From NCBI GenBank assembly GCA_013349295.1, contig DUZW01000003.1, positions 62,001 to 126,000 of the forward strand: a stretch of DNA of 64,000 bases. The letters run 5' to 3'. This document shows positions 15,145 to 24,311 of the stretch, piece after piece. Below the pieces are notes generated by a model, which did no database searches, had not been told where the DNA came from, and saw only the letters and a program-made list of their open reading frames with translations. The number at the start of each line of letters is the position of its first letter. Position 1 is the first letter of the stretch. Source of the stretch: Deltaproteobacteria bacterium (GTDB taxonomy: Bacteria; Desulfobacterota; Desulfobulbia; Desulfobulbales; Desulfurivibrionaceae). A program made the translations under genes and the position numbers.

Positions 15145-15189
15145 GAAAAACAAAAAGTGTGGCGCAGCGGATTGTGGCGCCACACTTTT
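15145..15189 (-). terminator. Rho-independent terminator after the response-regulator operon
   Basis: A 13-bp stem (15153-15165 with 15177-15189), 11-base loop; on the minus strand it is followed by TTTTT-G-TTTTT. It lies about 40 bases after the response-regulator stop. The remainder of the 376-bp gap (14856-15231) holds the palindrome and promoter listed separately; no gene is seen. Confidence 0.82.
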
Positions 15190-15205
15190 ACTGTTGCATG
15201 TGTGG

Positions 15206-15231
15206 CAGAGTGTTGCATGTGCAACACTCTG
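15206..15231. promoter_or_regulatory. TGTTGCA palindrome, candidate enhancer
   Basis: 12-bp perfect arms (15206-15217 and 15220-15231) around a two-base spacer, centred on TGTTGCA-TG-TGCAACA. A further half-site TGTTGCATG lies at 15192-15200. It abuts the response-regulator stop, lacks a T-run of its own, and is followed by a true terminator. It shares its half-site with the 48-bp palindrome at 12218-12265, each 250-290 bp upstream of a sigma-54-like promoter. Confidence 0.7.
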
Positions 15232-17016
15232 CTATTCCAGTCCGTATGCCTTCATCTTACGGTACAGGGTGCTGCGGTCAATACCGAGCAACCGGGCAGC
15301 CTTGGCCTTGTTGCCGTCGGTCTGGGCGATAACACTGACGATATGCGCTTCCTCGTTTTCCCGCGAGACAGGGGCGAAACCTCCAGCCTCGGCGGAAAAC
15401 ACGGTTTCAGTTCCGGCACCATTTGCTGATGCAGCGACAACACGGTCACCACTGCGCACCTCCTCCGGAAGATTAGCGGTTGTGATCGTGTCGTCCGTAC
15501 ACAACACGCAGGCCCGTTCCACAACATGCTCCAACTCCCGTACATTTCCGGGCCAGCGGTAGGCGGTTAGCAACTGCAAAGCCTGATCGGAAATCCCGGT
15601 GATGTTCTTGTTCAGTCGTTTGCTGAAACGGGCGAGGAACAACTCCACCAGGATGGGCAGATCCCCCTGCCGGTCCCGCAACGGGGGCAGACTGATATCT
15701 ATCACCCGCAGCCGGTAGTAAAGATCCTCTCTGAATTCACCCCGCTGAACCTTCTGTTTCAGGTCGGCATTGGTGGCCGCCACCACCCGGACATCCACAG
15801 TAACCGGCCTGTCCTCGCCAACCGGGTAAAAGGTGCGCTCTTGGAGAAAACGCAATAAGCGCAGCTGCATGAGCGGCGAGATGTCGCCTATCTCATCGAG
15901 AAACAGTGTGCCTCCGTCCGCTTGAAGAATCCGCCCTTCCCGGTTGCGATCCGCTCCGGTGAAGGCCCCCTTCTTATGACCGAACAGCTCACTTTCCATG
16001 AGATTTTCCGGAATGGAAGTACAGTCGAATTTCACCAGAGGCATTTCCCGGCGCGGGCTTTCCGCATGCAGGGCTTCGGCCACCAACTCCTTGCCGGTTC
16101 CGGATTCTCCGGTGATCAGAACCGAGGTGTCAACCTGGCCAACGTTTTCGATGAGGGTGTACACCGTCTGCATGGCCCGACTCACTCCGGCCAGCCGGTG
16201 AAAATAGGTACGCTTACCCCGCTTTTCCAAGTCTTCCAGCCGACTCACATCCCGGAACACCAGCACCACCCCGAGGAAGCCCTTATCCTGTTGACTTTCC
16301 AAGGGGGATGCGCTGATCCGGAAAACAACATGGCCGCCTGTCTCCAGATTGACCTCGATACGATGCTCACTCACCGCTTCCTGGCATTCCAGGACCTTCT
16401 GCACGTCTGCGGCAAACACGGCAAAGGAATCGGCCACATCCTCAAGATTAGTGCCGATGGCAAGGCCGGGCATGTGCGTTGCCGCCCAGTTCTTCGCCTG
16501 ATCATTCATCTGCACCACCCGCAAATCATGATCAACGGTGACAATCATGTCCCGAACGCTACGAAAGATTGTTTCGAGGTATTGCTGGTAGCGCTCCTTT
16601 TCAACAGTCAACCTCTCCTTCTCCTTCCAGAGGGAGTACTGCTGCAAGGCCATGCGCGCGGTGCGCAGCAGATCGGCCTTTTTCACCGGTTTAGCCAGGT
16701 AATCAAAAGCCCCCAACCGCACCGCCTCGGAAGCGGTGTTGATATTGGGATAGCCGGTCACCATGACCATCGGACACTCCAGGCCCAACTCCCGAACCCG
16801 CAGCAAATCGATGCCCGAGGCCCCCTCCATGACGATATCACTGATAATCAGATCAAAAGTCTGCTGCTCGATGAGCCCCATGGCTTCCTCAAAGGTCGAG
16901 GCGGTCACCACCGGCCCGTATCCTTCCCGGCCCAGGAACATCTGAAAGGTCAAGCGCAGGCTTTCCTCATCATCGACCACCAGAATGGAGGTCTCGGATT
17001 TTTCCAGATCTATCAT
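15232..17016 (-). CDS. Sigma-54-dependent response regulator (REC-PAS-AAA+-Fis)
   Basis: 594 residues. Receiver domain (about 9-125) with phosphoacceptor Asp in DLIISDIVMEG and the conserved KP pair; a PAS domain (about 150-260); AAA+ activator domain with GESGTGKE, an intact GAFTGA sigma-54 loop and LDEIGD; and a C-terminal Fis-type helix-turn-helix (KAARLLGIDRSTLYRKM). The ATG at 17016 is chosen for its AGGGGA site; the frame extends to 17070. The cognate kinase is almost certainly the next gene upstream. It is the last gene of the operon that starts with the DsrE-like gene. Palindromes on TGTTGCA immediately downstream, and again at 12218, are plausible binding sites. Confidence 0.93.
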   Translation of the reverse strand: MIDLEKSETSILVVDDEESLRLTFQMFLGREGYGPVVTASTFEEAMGLIEQQTFDLIISDIVMEGASGIDLLRVRELGLECPMVMVTGYPNINTASEAVRLGAFDYLAKPVKKADLLRTARMALQQYSLWKEKERLTVEKERYQQYLETIFRSVRDMIVTVDHDLRVVQMNDQAKNWAATHMPGLAIGTNLEDVADSFAVFAADVQKVLECQEAVSEHRIEVNLETGGHVVFRISASPLESQQDKGFLGVVLVFRDVSRLEDLEKRGKRTYFHRLAGVSRAMQTVYTLIENVGQVDTSVLITGESGTGKELVAEALHAESPRREMPLVKFDCTSIPENLMESELFGHKKGAFTGADRNREGRILQADGGTLFLDEIGDISPLMQLRLLRFLQERTFYPVGEDRPVTVDVRVVAATNADLKQKVQRGEFREDLYYRLRVIDISLPPLRDRQGDLPILVELFLARFSKRLNKNITGISDQALQLLTAYRWPGNVRELEHVVERACVLCTDDTITTANLPEEVRSGDRVVAASANGAGTETVFSAEAGGFAPVSRENEEAHIVSVIAQTDGNKAKAARLLGIDRSTLYRKMKAYGLE

Positions 17017-17153
17017 TGCTGTTCCCCTGTTTGCCTTATGAATAATAGTTGCAACTATCCAGCAGAGCACATCTGCGACACTGCCGAACAGTTACATTTC
17101 CTGGTTTTTTTTGATCCAATCCCGGCATTACGCCGAACAGTCAGCAACAATCT

Positions 17154-19199
17154 TCAGCCGGCTTCATTTGCCGGTATATCAACGGTCATGGTGGTAAAAC
17201 TGCCGGGTTCGCTGCTGGCACTGAGAAAACCATGAAAGTCTTTCACGAGACCCAGGCTGATGGAAAGCCCCAGCCCGGTCCCTTCTCCTGGATTTTTCGA
17301 AGAAAAGAATGGCTCGAAGATGTGCGAGATGATATCGGGCGGTATCCCTTCTCCGTGATCCGTAATCTCCGTCCTTACATAAGCTTTACCCTCTATCTGC
17401 ACGGCGCTGCACCGGATTTCCAGTTTCTTGCCCGGATCGCGACCTGAATACCTGTGATTCAGGGCATGTCGGGAGTTACTGAGCAAGTTCAGGAAAACCT
17501 GCTGCAGCTGCTGATGGTTCACCTTTACCTCCGGCAGATCCGTGGGGATCTCCACGGAAATAAGCACACCGTCCTTCTGAAACTGGTGCTTTATCAGGGC
17601 AAGGGCATCATTGATCACCGTCTCGATTTCGACCAGATGCGCATCCTCGTCTCTCTGCCGGGCAAAAAAGAGCAGATTTCTGACAATGTAGGCAACGCGC
17701 TCGCCTTCCTTGATGATCCGGTCAAGCATCTCCCGTTGAATCGGATTGGCCCCCTCACCCTCCAAGGACACCTGGCTTGAGTCATCAATTAAGACCTGGG
17801 CATAGTTGATGATGCCGTTGATGGGGTTATTGATCTCGTGGGCCACGCCGGCGGCAAGCTCGCCAATGGAGGCGAGTTGCCCGGCCCGCATGGTTTCGGC
17901 GCGATATTTTTTCTCCTCGGTAACATCCCGAAGCAGAATCAGGCACTTGGCCTCTCCGTCAACATCGGTGAATGGCACATAGCTTTGCTCATAGTGACGC
18001 ATGTTGGACATGATCTCTTCCGTACGCTGCACCTCACTTTGCTCGATGGCGGCTTGCATCCGGCAAACCTCACAGGGCTCGTCCCGCTGCTTGTAAACCC
18101 GGTAGCATTTCTCGCCGATCTTGTCGCCGAAGATCCTGCGCAGTACCTCGTTTTGATATTCGATGATGAAATCATGATTGAGGATGTGCATACCCTGATC
18201 CAGGGCGGCAAGAATCCCACGAAACTTATCGCGTTCGGTACGCAGCTGCCTATCCATATCCTGCTGCACCGTTATGTCTTCAAAGCTTTCCACCGCGCCG
18301 ACGACCATACCGTTCGCGTCCCGAAGGAGATCAGCACTCTTGGAAATGACCCTTATCCGGTCATCCTTGGTCTTGATATGACAAATCCGGTTGATTATCG
18401 GCTTGTCGACCTTTTCGGAATAGACACCGCATCCTATTTCCGAGCAGGGATGCCGGGCAAAAATGCTGCACGTCTTGCCGATGACCTCCTCTTCCGTATA
18501 TCCGGTTACGCTTTCAGCCTTCTTATTCCAGCTGGTGATATTCCGCTTCAAGTCGACGGTGAAAATGGCGCTGGGAATAACACTGTAAACCAGCTCGGCC
18601 TGCTCCAAGGACTGAATGAGCTGGTCCTCGGCCCAGCGCCGCTCATCAATCTCAAGGCGCAGGGAATTATTAGCCTTCTTCAGTGCAAGAGTCCGCTCCT
18701 CAACCCGGCGCTCAAGCTCGTCATGACTTTTTCTCAAGACCTCTGCGGCAAGATTGCGCTCGGTGACGTCACGCAAAATCTCGATGATGCCGAGGAGCTC
18801 ATTATTGGCACCCCTGAGGGGGGAAGCAAACACCTCGTAATGACGAAGCGCGCCGGTTTTCAGAGTAATAGTTCGAGAAACCGTGACCGGTTTTCCGGTT
18901 TCAAGAACCTCCATGAGCGGACATTCGCACCCTCCCTGATCACAGGCATGCTCCCTGCCGAACAACACCCGGTAACAATGGGCGTTTCCAGCACACTTCC
19001 TGCCCTTTCCACGGTCAACAGGGAAATCCCGGCCTGCCTGATTAATGAGTTTTACCCGCATATCCGTCCCGATCACCAGGACCGGATCAGTCACCCCGTT
19101 GATCACCGACTGGAGAAAACGAAGGTGATCAAGCAACATACGGCCGGTGGCCCGCCTATCCTCTTTTGCGCCCCTGCGGTCATGCATTTTCCAAGTCAT
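17154..19199 (-). CDS. Cytoplasmic PAS histidine kinase with cysteine-rich PAS domains
   Basis: 681 residues and no membrane helix. Three PAS domains (about 25-150, 200-320, 325-440) precede an intact kinase core: H-box AGVAHEINNPINGIINYA, N-box FLNLLSNSRHAL, G1 DHGEGIPPD, F-box FEPFF and G2 GEGTGLGLS. Every PAS domain has a cysteine cluster: KCAGNAHCYRVLFGREHAC then CEC; KTCSIFARHPCSEIGC; and EKCYRVYKQRDEPCEVC. These could hold an Fe-S cluster, heme or metal, or form redox disulfides. ATG 19199 follows CAGGAG. It sits 26 bases after the rhodanese-ferritin gene and 137 bases before the sigma-54 response regulator. Confidence 0.92.
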   Translation of the reverse strand: MTWKMHDRRGAKEDRRATGRMLLDHLRFLQSVINGVTDPVLVIGTDMRVKLINQAGRDFPVDRGKGRKCAGNAHCYRVLFGREHACDQGGCECPLMEVLETGKPVTVSRTITLKTGALRHYEVFASPLRGANNELLGIIEILRDVTERNLAAEVLRKSHDELERRVEERTLALKKANNSLRLEIDERRWAEDQLIQSLEQAELVYSVIPSAIFTVDLKRNITSWNKKAESVTGYTEEEVIGKTCSIFARHPCSEIGCGVYSEKVDKPIINRICHIKTKDDRIRVISKSADLLRDANGMVVGAVESFEDITVQQDMDRQLRTERDKFRGILAALDQGMHILNHDFIIEYQNEVLRRIFGDKIGEKCYRVYKQRDEPCEVCRMQAAIEQSEVQRTEEIMSNMRHYEQSYVPFTDVDGEAKCLILLRDVTEEKKYRAETMRAGQLASIGELAAGVAHEINNPINGIINYAQVLIDDSSQVSLEGEGANPIQREMLDRIIKEGERVAYIVRNLLFFARQRDEDAHLVEIETVINDALALIKHQFQKDGVLISVEIPTDLPEVKVNHQQLQQVFLNLLSNSRHALNHRYSGRDPGKKLEIRCSAVQIEGKAYVRTEITDHGEGIPPDIISHIFEPFFSSKNPGEGTGLGLSISLGLVKDFHGFLSASSEPGSFTTMTVDIPANEAG

Positions 19200-19225
19200 T
19201 AGCGCTCCTGCTTACCAGCCACGCC

Positions 19226-20068
19226 TCACAGGCTTTGGCTCAATAGCTTATCCATCTCATCAGCCAGATAGGAAAGATGCAGTTTTTCTTCATCCGCCAG
19301 ACGCAAAAACAACGCCTTGGTTTCTTTTTTTTTACTTTTTTGCCCCAGACGACTGTAAAGATCAACGGCCTGGGTCTCAAGAGCCATGGCCAGCACCAGG
19401 ATATCCTGCTTGGTCTGCAGATGAGCATCGACCCGAGCGATAAAATCCTCCACCTTGCCGCCGCCCTCCATGGGTCCACTGGATCCACTCTCCCCTTTGC
19501 CCGGCATGACCTCAATGCCTTGCGCTTGCCTGAACTCGGCAAGAAGTCGAGCCTTGTGCTTATCCTCAAAGCCCACCAAGCGAAGATAAAGCTGCCGCTC
19601 CTCCTCACCTTCTACCCGTCCGGCCATGGCCCGATAGAACTCCTGCAGGCCATTTTCCATGGCATAGGCAAGACTCACCCCATCCTCATACTCTTCCTGG
19701 CCGGTAAAAAATTCCAATCCAACCTCTTCCGGCCCCTTGGCCTGAGGCCCCTCCCAAGCCTTGATACCTCCGGTCATATTGTAAACACTTGCAAAATCCT
19801 TGCCAGCAAGCAGCTGAGCCGCCGCCTTACTTCTGCCACCGACAGCGCAATAGACAATAACCGGCTTTTCTTTATCAAGCTCACCGAGCCGTCCCGGCAA
19901 CTCCCTAAGCGGGATGAGGATAGCCCCGGGAAGATGGCCATCCTCATACTCCTTGGGTTGACGGACATCCAGCAACTGATAGGCATCCGCACCTCGAGCC
20001 GCCATGTACTCCCTTGCCTGGGACACGCTGAAATCCTCACCCGGAACAAACAGGTTCTTCCAGTTCAT
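19226..20068 (-). CDS. Rhodanese domain fused to a ferritin/rubrerythrin-like domain
   Basis: 280 residues. Residues about 1-110 form a rhodanese domain with LLDVRQPKEYEDGHLPGA and active-site Cys near 74 in VIVYCAVGGRS, which can carry a persulfide. Residues about 130-280 form a four-helix ferritin-like domain with carboxylate and ExxH-type ligands (FEDKH near 168, ALETQ, DEEKLH), as in rubrerythrin-type di-iron proteins, but without the C-terminal rubredoxin cysteines. The fusion suggests sulfane-sulfur handling coupled to oxygen or peroxide detoxification. It is flanked in an operon by a hydroxylase-like gene and the PAS kinase. Confidence 0.88.
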   Translation of the reverse strand: MNWKNLFVPGEDFSVSQAREYMAARGADAYQLLDVRQPKEYEDGHLPGAILIPLRELPGRLGELDKEKPVIVYCAVGGRSKAAAQLLAGKDFASVYNMTGGIKAWEGPQAKGPEEVGLEFFTGQEEYEDGVSLAYAMENGLQEFYRAMAGRVEGEEERQLYLRLVGFEDKHKARLLAEFRQAQGIEVMPGKGESGSSGPMEGGGKVEDFIARVDAHLQTKQDILVLAMALETQAVDLYSRLGQKSKKKETKALFLRLADEEKLHLSYLADEMDKLLSQSL

Positions 20069-20117
20069 TGCTTACTCCACTCTTTTTTTTATATTTCCCA
20101 CCTCGGCCACAAACCAC

Positions 20118-20903
20118 TCACGGGGTGTTCCGCGTGAAGGGCAGCACCAAAAGGCGCCAAAACCCCAGCTGCCCAATCTCCCGATGCGAACCAATGCCGA
20201 TGACGATGCCTTCCTGTACAACCCCCGTGGTCAGGGTACCCAGCATCCGGTCCCAGATGGAAAAGGTCACCCCGTAATTTGAGTCACGCTCCCTGATCTT
20301 CACAGAATGATGAATACGGTGCAAAAAAGGCGGGACAAAGAGGAGAGCCCACAACCTTTCAAACCAAGGCGCCACCTTGATGCTGCTATGATGGAACTGC
20401 ACGGACAGGTTCACGAAAATTTCAAACAGGATATAGGCTGTCAGTCCGATGCCGAAGGTATAAACCACCGCCAGCCTGATCAGGCCGGTAAACAGAAATT
20501 CTCCCAGATGGAACCGGTTGCCCGTGGTCACGTCCATGTTCAAGTCGCTGTGGTGAACCCGGTGAAACCGCCAGAGGAAGGGCAGCGCATGGGTAAGCAG
20601 ATGCCACAGATAGATGGAAAAATCCAGGATCAGGATGCCTGCAACAATCTTGAACCACTCGGGCAAGATCCAGACATTGAGCAAACCGATATTTTTCTCC
20701 TGCCCGGCGAGAATCATGGCGACAATGGCGCTGGTGTACAGTAAATGGTAGATTGCACCATTCATGACGGAAAGCGGCAGGTTTGCAAGCCAACGCCTGG
20801 CGCGGCCCACGGTGGGCTCCCGGTAGGAAAAACCCTGCTCGGCCAGCAAAAAAATACAAACCCCACCCCAGTAAATGTAGGGCTTGATCGCATAAAAATC
20901 CAT
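20118..20903 (-). CDS. Sterol desaturase/fatty-acid hydroxylase family membrane protein
   Basis: 261 residues, four or more membrane helices, and the histidine boxes of this di-iron family: HLLTH (about 103), HRVHH (about 114), and HRIHH (about 197), with extra histidines in FHHSS. Members hydroxylate or desaturate lipids using oxygen, which is odd in an anaerobe and fits the di-iron protein encoded next to it. The substrate cannot be inferred. It is 29 bases after the DsrE-like gene and 49 before the rhodanese-ferritin gene. Confidence 0.87.
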   Translation of the reverse strand: MDFYAIKPYIYWGGVCIFLLAEQGFSYREPTVGRARRWLANLPLSVMNGAIYHLLYTSAIVAMILAGQEKNIGLLNVWILPEWFKIVAGILILDFSIYLWHLLTHALPFLWRFHRVHHSDLNMDVTTGNRFHLGEFLFTGLIRLAVVYTFGIGLTAYILFEIFVNLSVQFHHSSIKVAPWFERLWALLFVPPFLHRIHHSVKIRERDSNYGVTFSIWDRMLGTLTTGVVQEGIVIGIGSHREIGQLGFWRLLVLPFTRNTP

Positions 20904-20932
20904 GCCAAGACCTCCCTTGTCCGCCCTTCTAC

Positions 20933-21283
20933 CTAGATGGTAATGACCGTATAGCCTGCCTCCAGATAACGTGCCATGGCCGGATGCCCCTGCATCTCGT
21001 CGGCCAGGGGCAAACCCTGCGCCTCGGCCGCAGCCAAGGCCCCCATCTTGTTAGCGCAGGCCCGACAAACGCAATCAATAAGCCCGGCCTTTCTCGCCTT
21101 GGCGTAGAGGGGAGCAAAGGGTGCGTCCAGCTCTCCCAGCTCTCGAATAAGGGCTGTGGCCCTCCCTTCAATAACGAGCTTTACATCCCACCCCCTGGCC
21201 TGCATATCCAAGCCGTTCAACAGAGCATGGGCAAAACAGGCCGGTTCGCCGGCAAAGGCAACAATAACAAATTTTTGATCCAT
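20933..21283 (-). CDS. DsrE/TusD-like sulfur-relay family protein
   Basis: 116 residues with the DsrE-like alpha/beta fold pattern: an N-terminal FVIVAFAGEPACFAHALLNGL strand-helix, VKLVIEG, and a C-terminal strand YTVITI. A cysteine pair in DCVCRACANKMG occupies the place where DsrE-type proteins carry their persulfide cysteine. Known relatives (DsrE, TusD, YchN) carry or transfer sulfane sulfur, but the family is broad. GGAG lies six bases before ATG 21283. First gene of the operon with the hydroxylase-like, rhodanese-ferritin, kinase and response-regulator genes. Confidence 0.8.
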   Translation of the reverse strand: MDQKFVIVAFAGEPACFAHALLNGLDMQARGWDVKLVIEGRATALIRELGELDAPFAPLYAKARKAGLIDCVCRACANKMGALAAAEAQGLPLADEMQGHPAMARYLEAGYTVITI

Positions 21284-21303
21284 GACGTTCTCCGCTCAGC
21301 CAC

Positions 21304-21309
21304 ATTATA
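21304..21309 (-). promoter_or_regulatory. Candidate -10 box for the DsrE-to-regulator operon
   Basis: On the minus strand TATAAT lies 20 bp before the DsrE-like start. No good -35 hexamer is seen at the right distance. The rest of the 271-bp gap up to 21554 shows no gene, palindrome or TGTTGCA site. Confidence 0.4.
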
Positions 21310-21554
21310 CAGATGAGGTTTCCGCTTCTCTTAAAAAATTACCACGCTTTTCCCTAAAAACGAAAAAAATCATGTTTTACCCGTATCAGTTAAACGGGAA
21401 GCAAGGGAGGGGGGAGATCGTGGCGAGCACCGCCGACACCATCTCGGAAAACTGCACTACCAGAGGGACTGCGTGAATAAAAGGGGAAGGACCGCGCCGG
21501 GAAACCAGGATTCGGGATTTTGGTCGACAACAAACCGACCGGATTCGAACGAAA

Positions 21555-23435
21555 TCAGGCCAGCATCTTGCGGAGCTTGATGGCAAGTTCGCCTGGCGAA
21601 AGGGGCTTACTGATGAAATTGGCGTGCATTCGGGAAACGCCGTGTTCTTCGAGCATGGAATCGGTATAACCGGACATGAACAGCACCCGTATCCGGGGAT
21701 CGACTGCCTGCGCCATGGTGGCCAAGCCATGCCCGGTCATCCCCGGCATGACCACATCGGTCAGCAACAGATCGATCTTTTCCCTGCCATCTTCAACAAG
21801 GAGCAAGGCCTCCTCGGCGGATGCCGCCGTAAACACGGTATAGCCCATGGCCTCAAGGGAATGGCGGATAACGGCCAGGATTTCCGGTTCATCATCAACC
21901 ACGAGAATGGTTTCGCTTCCCTGCAACACCTCCAGAGCCGCGCAAGTCACCGCGCTCTCCACCGGGGCCTCTACCTTGGGGAAATAAAGACGAAAGGTAG
22001 TTCCTTTACCAGGCTCACTCTGGACCACGACATAGCCGCTATGCTGCTTGACAATACCGTAGGCCGTGGCCAACCCGAGGCCCGTTCCCTTGCCTTGTGG
22101 CTTGGTGGTAAAAAAAGGCTCGAAGATATGCTCCTGCACCTCTCTGGTCATACCCTCCCCGGTGTCGCTTACCACCAGGACCACATACCGCCCGGGCGCG
22201 ATATTGTCAAAACTGGAAAACCGGTTCTTGTCCAGAGCCTCCTCAAAACAGGAAATGGACAAATCTCCTCCGTCCGCCATGGCATCCCGAGCATTGATGG
22301 CCAAGTTCAACAACACCTGTTCGAGCTGATGCCGGTCGGCAAGAATCCGCTCCTGTCCGCCGGGCGGGACCTCCACCGTAAAATGAATACCGGGCGGAAT
22401 CAAGCGCCGGATCATGGTGCTCAAGCCCGAGACAACGCTGCTCAGGTCGATAACCCGCATATCGACGACCTGATGTCGGCTAAAGGTGAGCAGTTGGCGA
22501 GTCAAGGCCGCCCCTCTGATCCCAGCGTCACGAATGGAGCGCAGGGCGTCGGCCATGGGATCGCTGTCCGGCAGACGTCTCAGATACAACTCGCTGTAAC
22601 TTAAAATGGTGGTGAGCAGATTGTTGAAATCGTGAGCCACGCCGCTGGTCAGTCGCCCGATGGCTTCCAATTTTTGGGATTGCAGCAATTGGGCCTGCAA
22701 CCTTTTTTCCTCGGTAACGTTGCGGAAAATGCAGCGGGTAAACTGGGGCTTGCCGTTTTCGTACCGGCAATTAGCCGCGCCCTGAATCATGATCTTGGCG
22801 CCATTTTTCGCGACAAAAGTCGTTTCTATTTTGTCGACTCGCCCCTGCTCCATAACACGCTGAAAGGTCTTCATGCAGTGATTGGTGCAGTCCGGATCTA
22901 TGAGATCAAAGATGGTGAGCTGCTCGATCTCTTCCGCCGAATAGCCAAAGGTGCTCCGCCAAGCCGGATTGACAAGAAGAAAGCTACCATCAGGACGAAC
23001 AAACTGGATGAGATCGCTGGCGCTTTCAAAAAGATCGCGGTATTGCTCCCCGCTTTCCAGCAGAGCCGTTTCCATGCGCTTACGTTCGGTGATATCCCGG
23101 ACAAAGGCGCAGAGATAGTCGGTCGTTCCAAGGGTAATACATACTGCGTCGACTTCTTTCTGAACAATCTGCCCGCTCTTTGTTCGATGGATGGTTTCAA
23201 GATGCAGATTGCTTCGGGTCTTCCATTCCGGCCAAAGCTGCCTGAATCTGGGACCAAATTCAGGATCAATATCGGCAAGACTTAACGAAAGAAGCTCCGC
23301 CTCGGAATAGCCGAGATTTTCGGCTGCAGCCTGATTCACATAGCCAAACCCGCCCTCGGCGTTGATCAGATAAAATTCAACACTTGCCGTATCGACAATG
23401 CGTTTAAACAGTATGTACAACTCCTGATTATCCAC
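21555..23435 (-). CDS. Hybrid PAS histidine kinase with C-terminal receiver
   Basis: 626 residues, soluble. Two PAS domains (about 10-118 and 128-245), H-box [20 protein letters not shown], ATPase with [26 protein letters not shown] and GKGTGLGLA, then a receiver domain (about 505-625) with Asp in [11 protein letters not shown]. This architecture typically feeds a phosphorelay. It is the first gene of its transcript, apparently monocistronic. The start is GTG at 23435, with only a weak ribosome-binding site. A TATAAT on the minus strand lies about 60 bases upstream. No partner regulator is adjacent. Confidence 0.9.
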   Translation of the reverse strand: MDNQELYILFKRIVDTASVEFYLINAEGGFGYVNQAAAENLGYSEAELLSLSLADIDPEFGPRFRQLWPEWKTRSNLHLETIHRTKSGQIVQKEVDAVCITLGTTDYLCAFVRDITERKRMETALLESGEQYRDLFESASDLIQFVRPDGSFLLVNPAWRSTFGYSAEEIEQLTIFDLIDPDCTNHCMKTFQRVMEQGRVDKIETTFVAKNGAKIMIQGAANCRYENGKPQFTRCIFRNVTEEKRLQAQLLQSQKLEAIGRLTSGVAHDFNNLLTTILSYSELYLRRLPDSDPMADALRSIRDAGIRGAALTRQLLTFSRHQVVDMRVIDLSSVVSGLSTMIRRLIPPGIHFTVEVPPGGQERILADRHQLEQVLLNLAINARDAMADGGDLSISCFEEALDKNRFSSFDNIAPGRYVVLVVSDTGEGMTREVQEHIFEPFFTTKPQGKGTGLGLATAYGIVKQHSGYVVVQSEPGKGTTFRLYFPKVEAPVESAVTCAALEVLQGSETILVVDDEPEILAVIRHSLEAMGYTVFTAASAEEALLLVEDGREKIDLLLTDVVMPGMTGHGLATMAQAVDPRIRVLFMSGYTDSMLEEHGVSRMHANFISKPLSPGELAIKLRKMLA

Positions 23436-23596
23436 GCGGCATCCGACTTTCTTACCCCATTGACAATATTCTAACCAAAAGGCGACCCTGTGGAATTATA
23501 CCCCACCTCCTGCCTTTTGGCGAGAATTTGAAAACACGGCGTTTTTTTGTTTTTTTGACGTATATTCGGTTGTCGGATTACAGAACCAAGATGTTT

Positions 23597-24205
23597 TCAG
23601 CCCTTCGCCCGGATGAGCGCCTCAAGCTCCTGCCACTCTACGGCGCTTTGCCGACAGTTACAATCCTTGAGCAAACATACTTGGGGAATAACCTTGAGGC
23701 CATGCCTCCCCAGAGAACCCTCCAACGAAACATTGGCGGAACGAAGATATTTTTCCCGCAGATCACGGGTACACAGACAACCCAGCACCGCACGCGGCTG
23801 GTGTTGCCCGATCTGGCGCACCAAGAAATCCCGGCTGCGCAACACTCCATCCTTCTTATGCACTCTGCCGCTCACTACCACTAAAACATCCCGGTAGCCC
23901 AAGGCCAAAGCCATCTCCCGCATCTCCCGCAGACGGCAAGGGATGCGACAATCAGCCTGACACAACAACCCCTTTTCCTGATCGATAACTGTGGCACACC
24001 CTTCGGCCCGCAAGCAGTAGGGCAAAAACAGCATTCTTTCGGCATAGGGTGTCCGGACAAATCTCTGCCGAAAAAACCGGTTTCCCACCGCCACGACCCT
24101 GCGGACATAAACATCCTTGTCCATCTTCGGAAAAAACCAAGCCAAGGGCCTGTAAAGAAAAACCAAAACGGGAAGGCTCAGCCAGGATGGAAGGGATAGT
24201 GTCAT
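23597..24205 (-). CDS. DUF116 family cysteine-rich protein
   Basis: 202 residues. An N-terminal hydrophobic stretch (about 8-24) is followed by the DUF116 cysteine pattern: FLPYCLRAEGC, then CQADCRIPCRLREM, an SGRVHKKDGV segment, LGCLCTRDL, and QVCLLKDCNCRQSAVEW near the end. The function of DUF116 is not known; the cysteines could hold an Fe-S cluster. It lies downstream of the FliS-like gene on the same strand and upstream of the hybrid kinase. Confidence 0.85.
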   Translation of the reverse strand: MTLSLPSWLSLPVLVFLYRPLAWFFPKMDKDVYVRRVVAVGNRFFRQRFVRTPYAERMLFLPYCLRAEGCATVIDQEKGLLCQADCRIPCRLREMREMALALGYRDVLVVVSGRVHKKDGVLRSRDFLVRQIGQHQPRAVLGCLCTRDLREKYLRSANVSLEGSLGRHGLKVIPQVCLLKDCNCRQSAVEWQELEALIRAKG

Positions 24206-24311
24206 GATCTCGATGGGTGTAATATTTTTTCTTACGGGCGGACAACGGAAATCTTCAACAGCACAATTTTATTTATCTTACCACAATATCCCCATCTCCG
24301 GCAGACAGATT

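Noticed and set aside
15145-15189. TGTGGCGCCACA dyad considered as another enhancer site
   Set aside because: The arms extend to 13 bp and are followed by T-runs on the minus strand just after the response-regulator gene; terminator is the simpler reading.
15922-17235. Plus-strand ORF of 437 codons opposite the response regulator
   Set aside because: Antisense to an unmistakable REC-AAA+ protein; the product is rich in His and Gln with no domain.
23480-23520. CCAAAAGGC/GCCTTTTGG inverted repeat upstream of the hybrid kinase
   Set aside because: It has 9-bp arms and a long loop but no T-run and no similarity to other repeats; too weak to call a terminator or operator.
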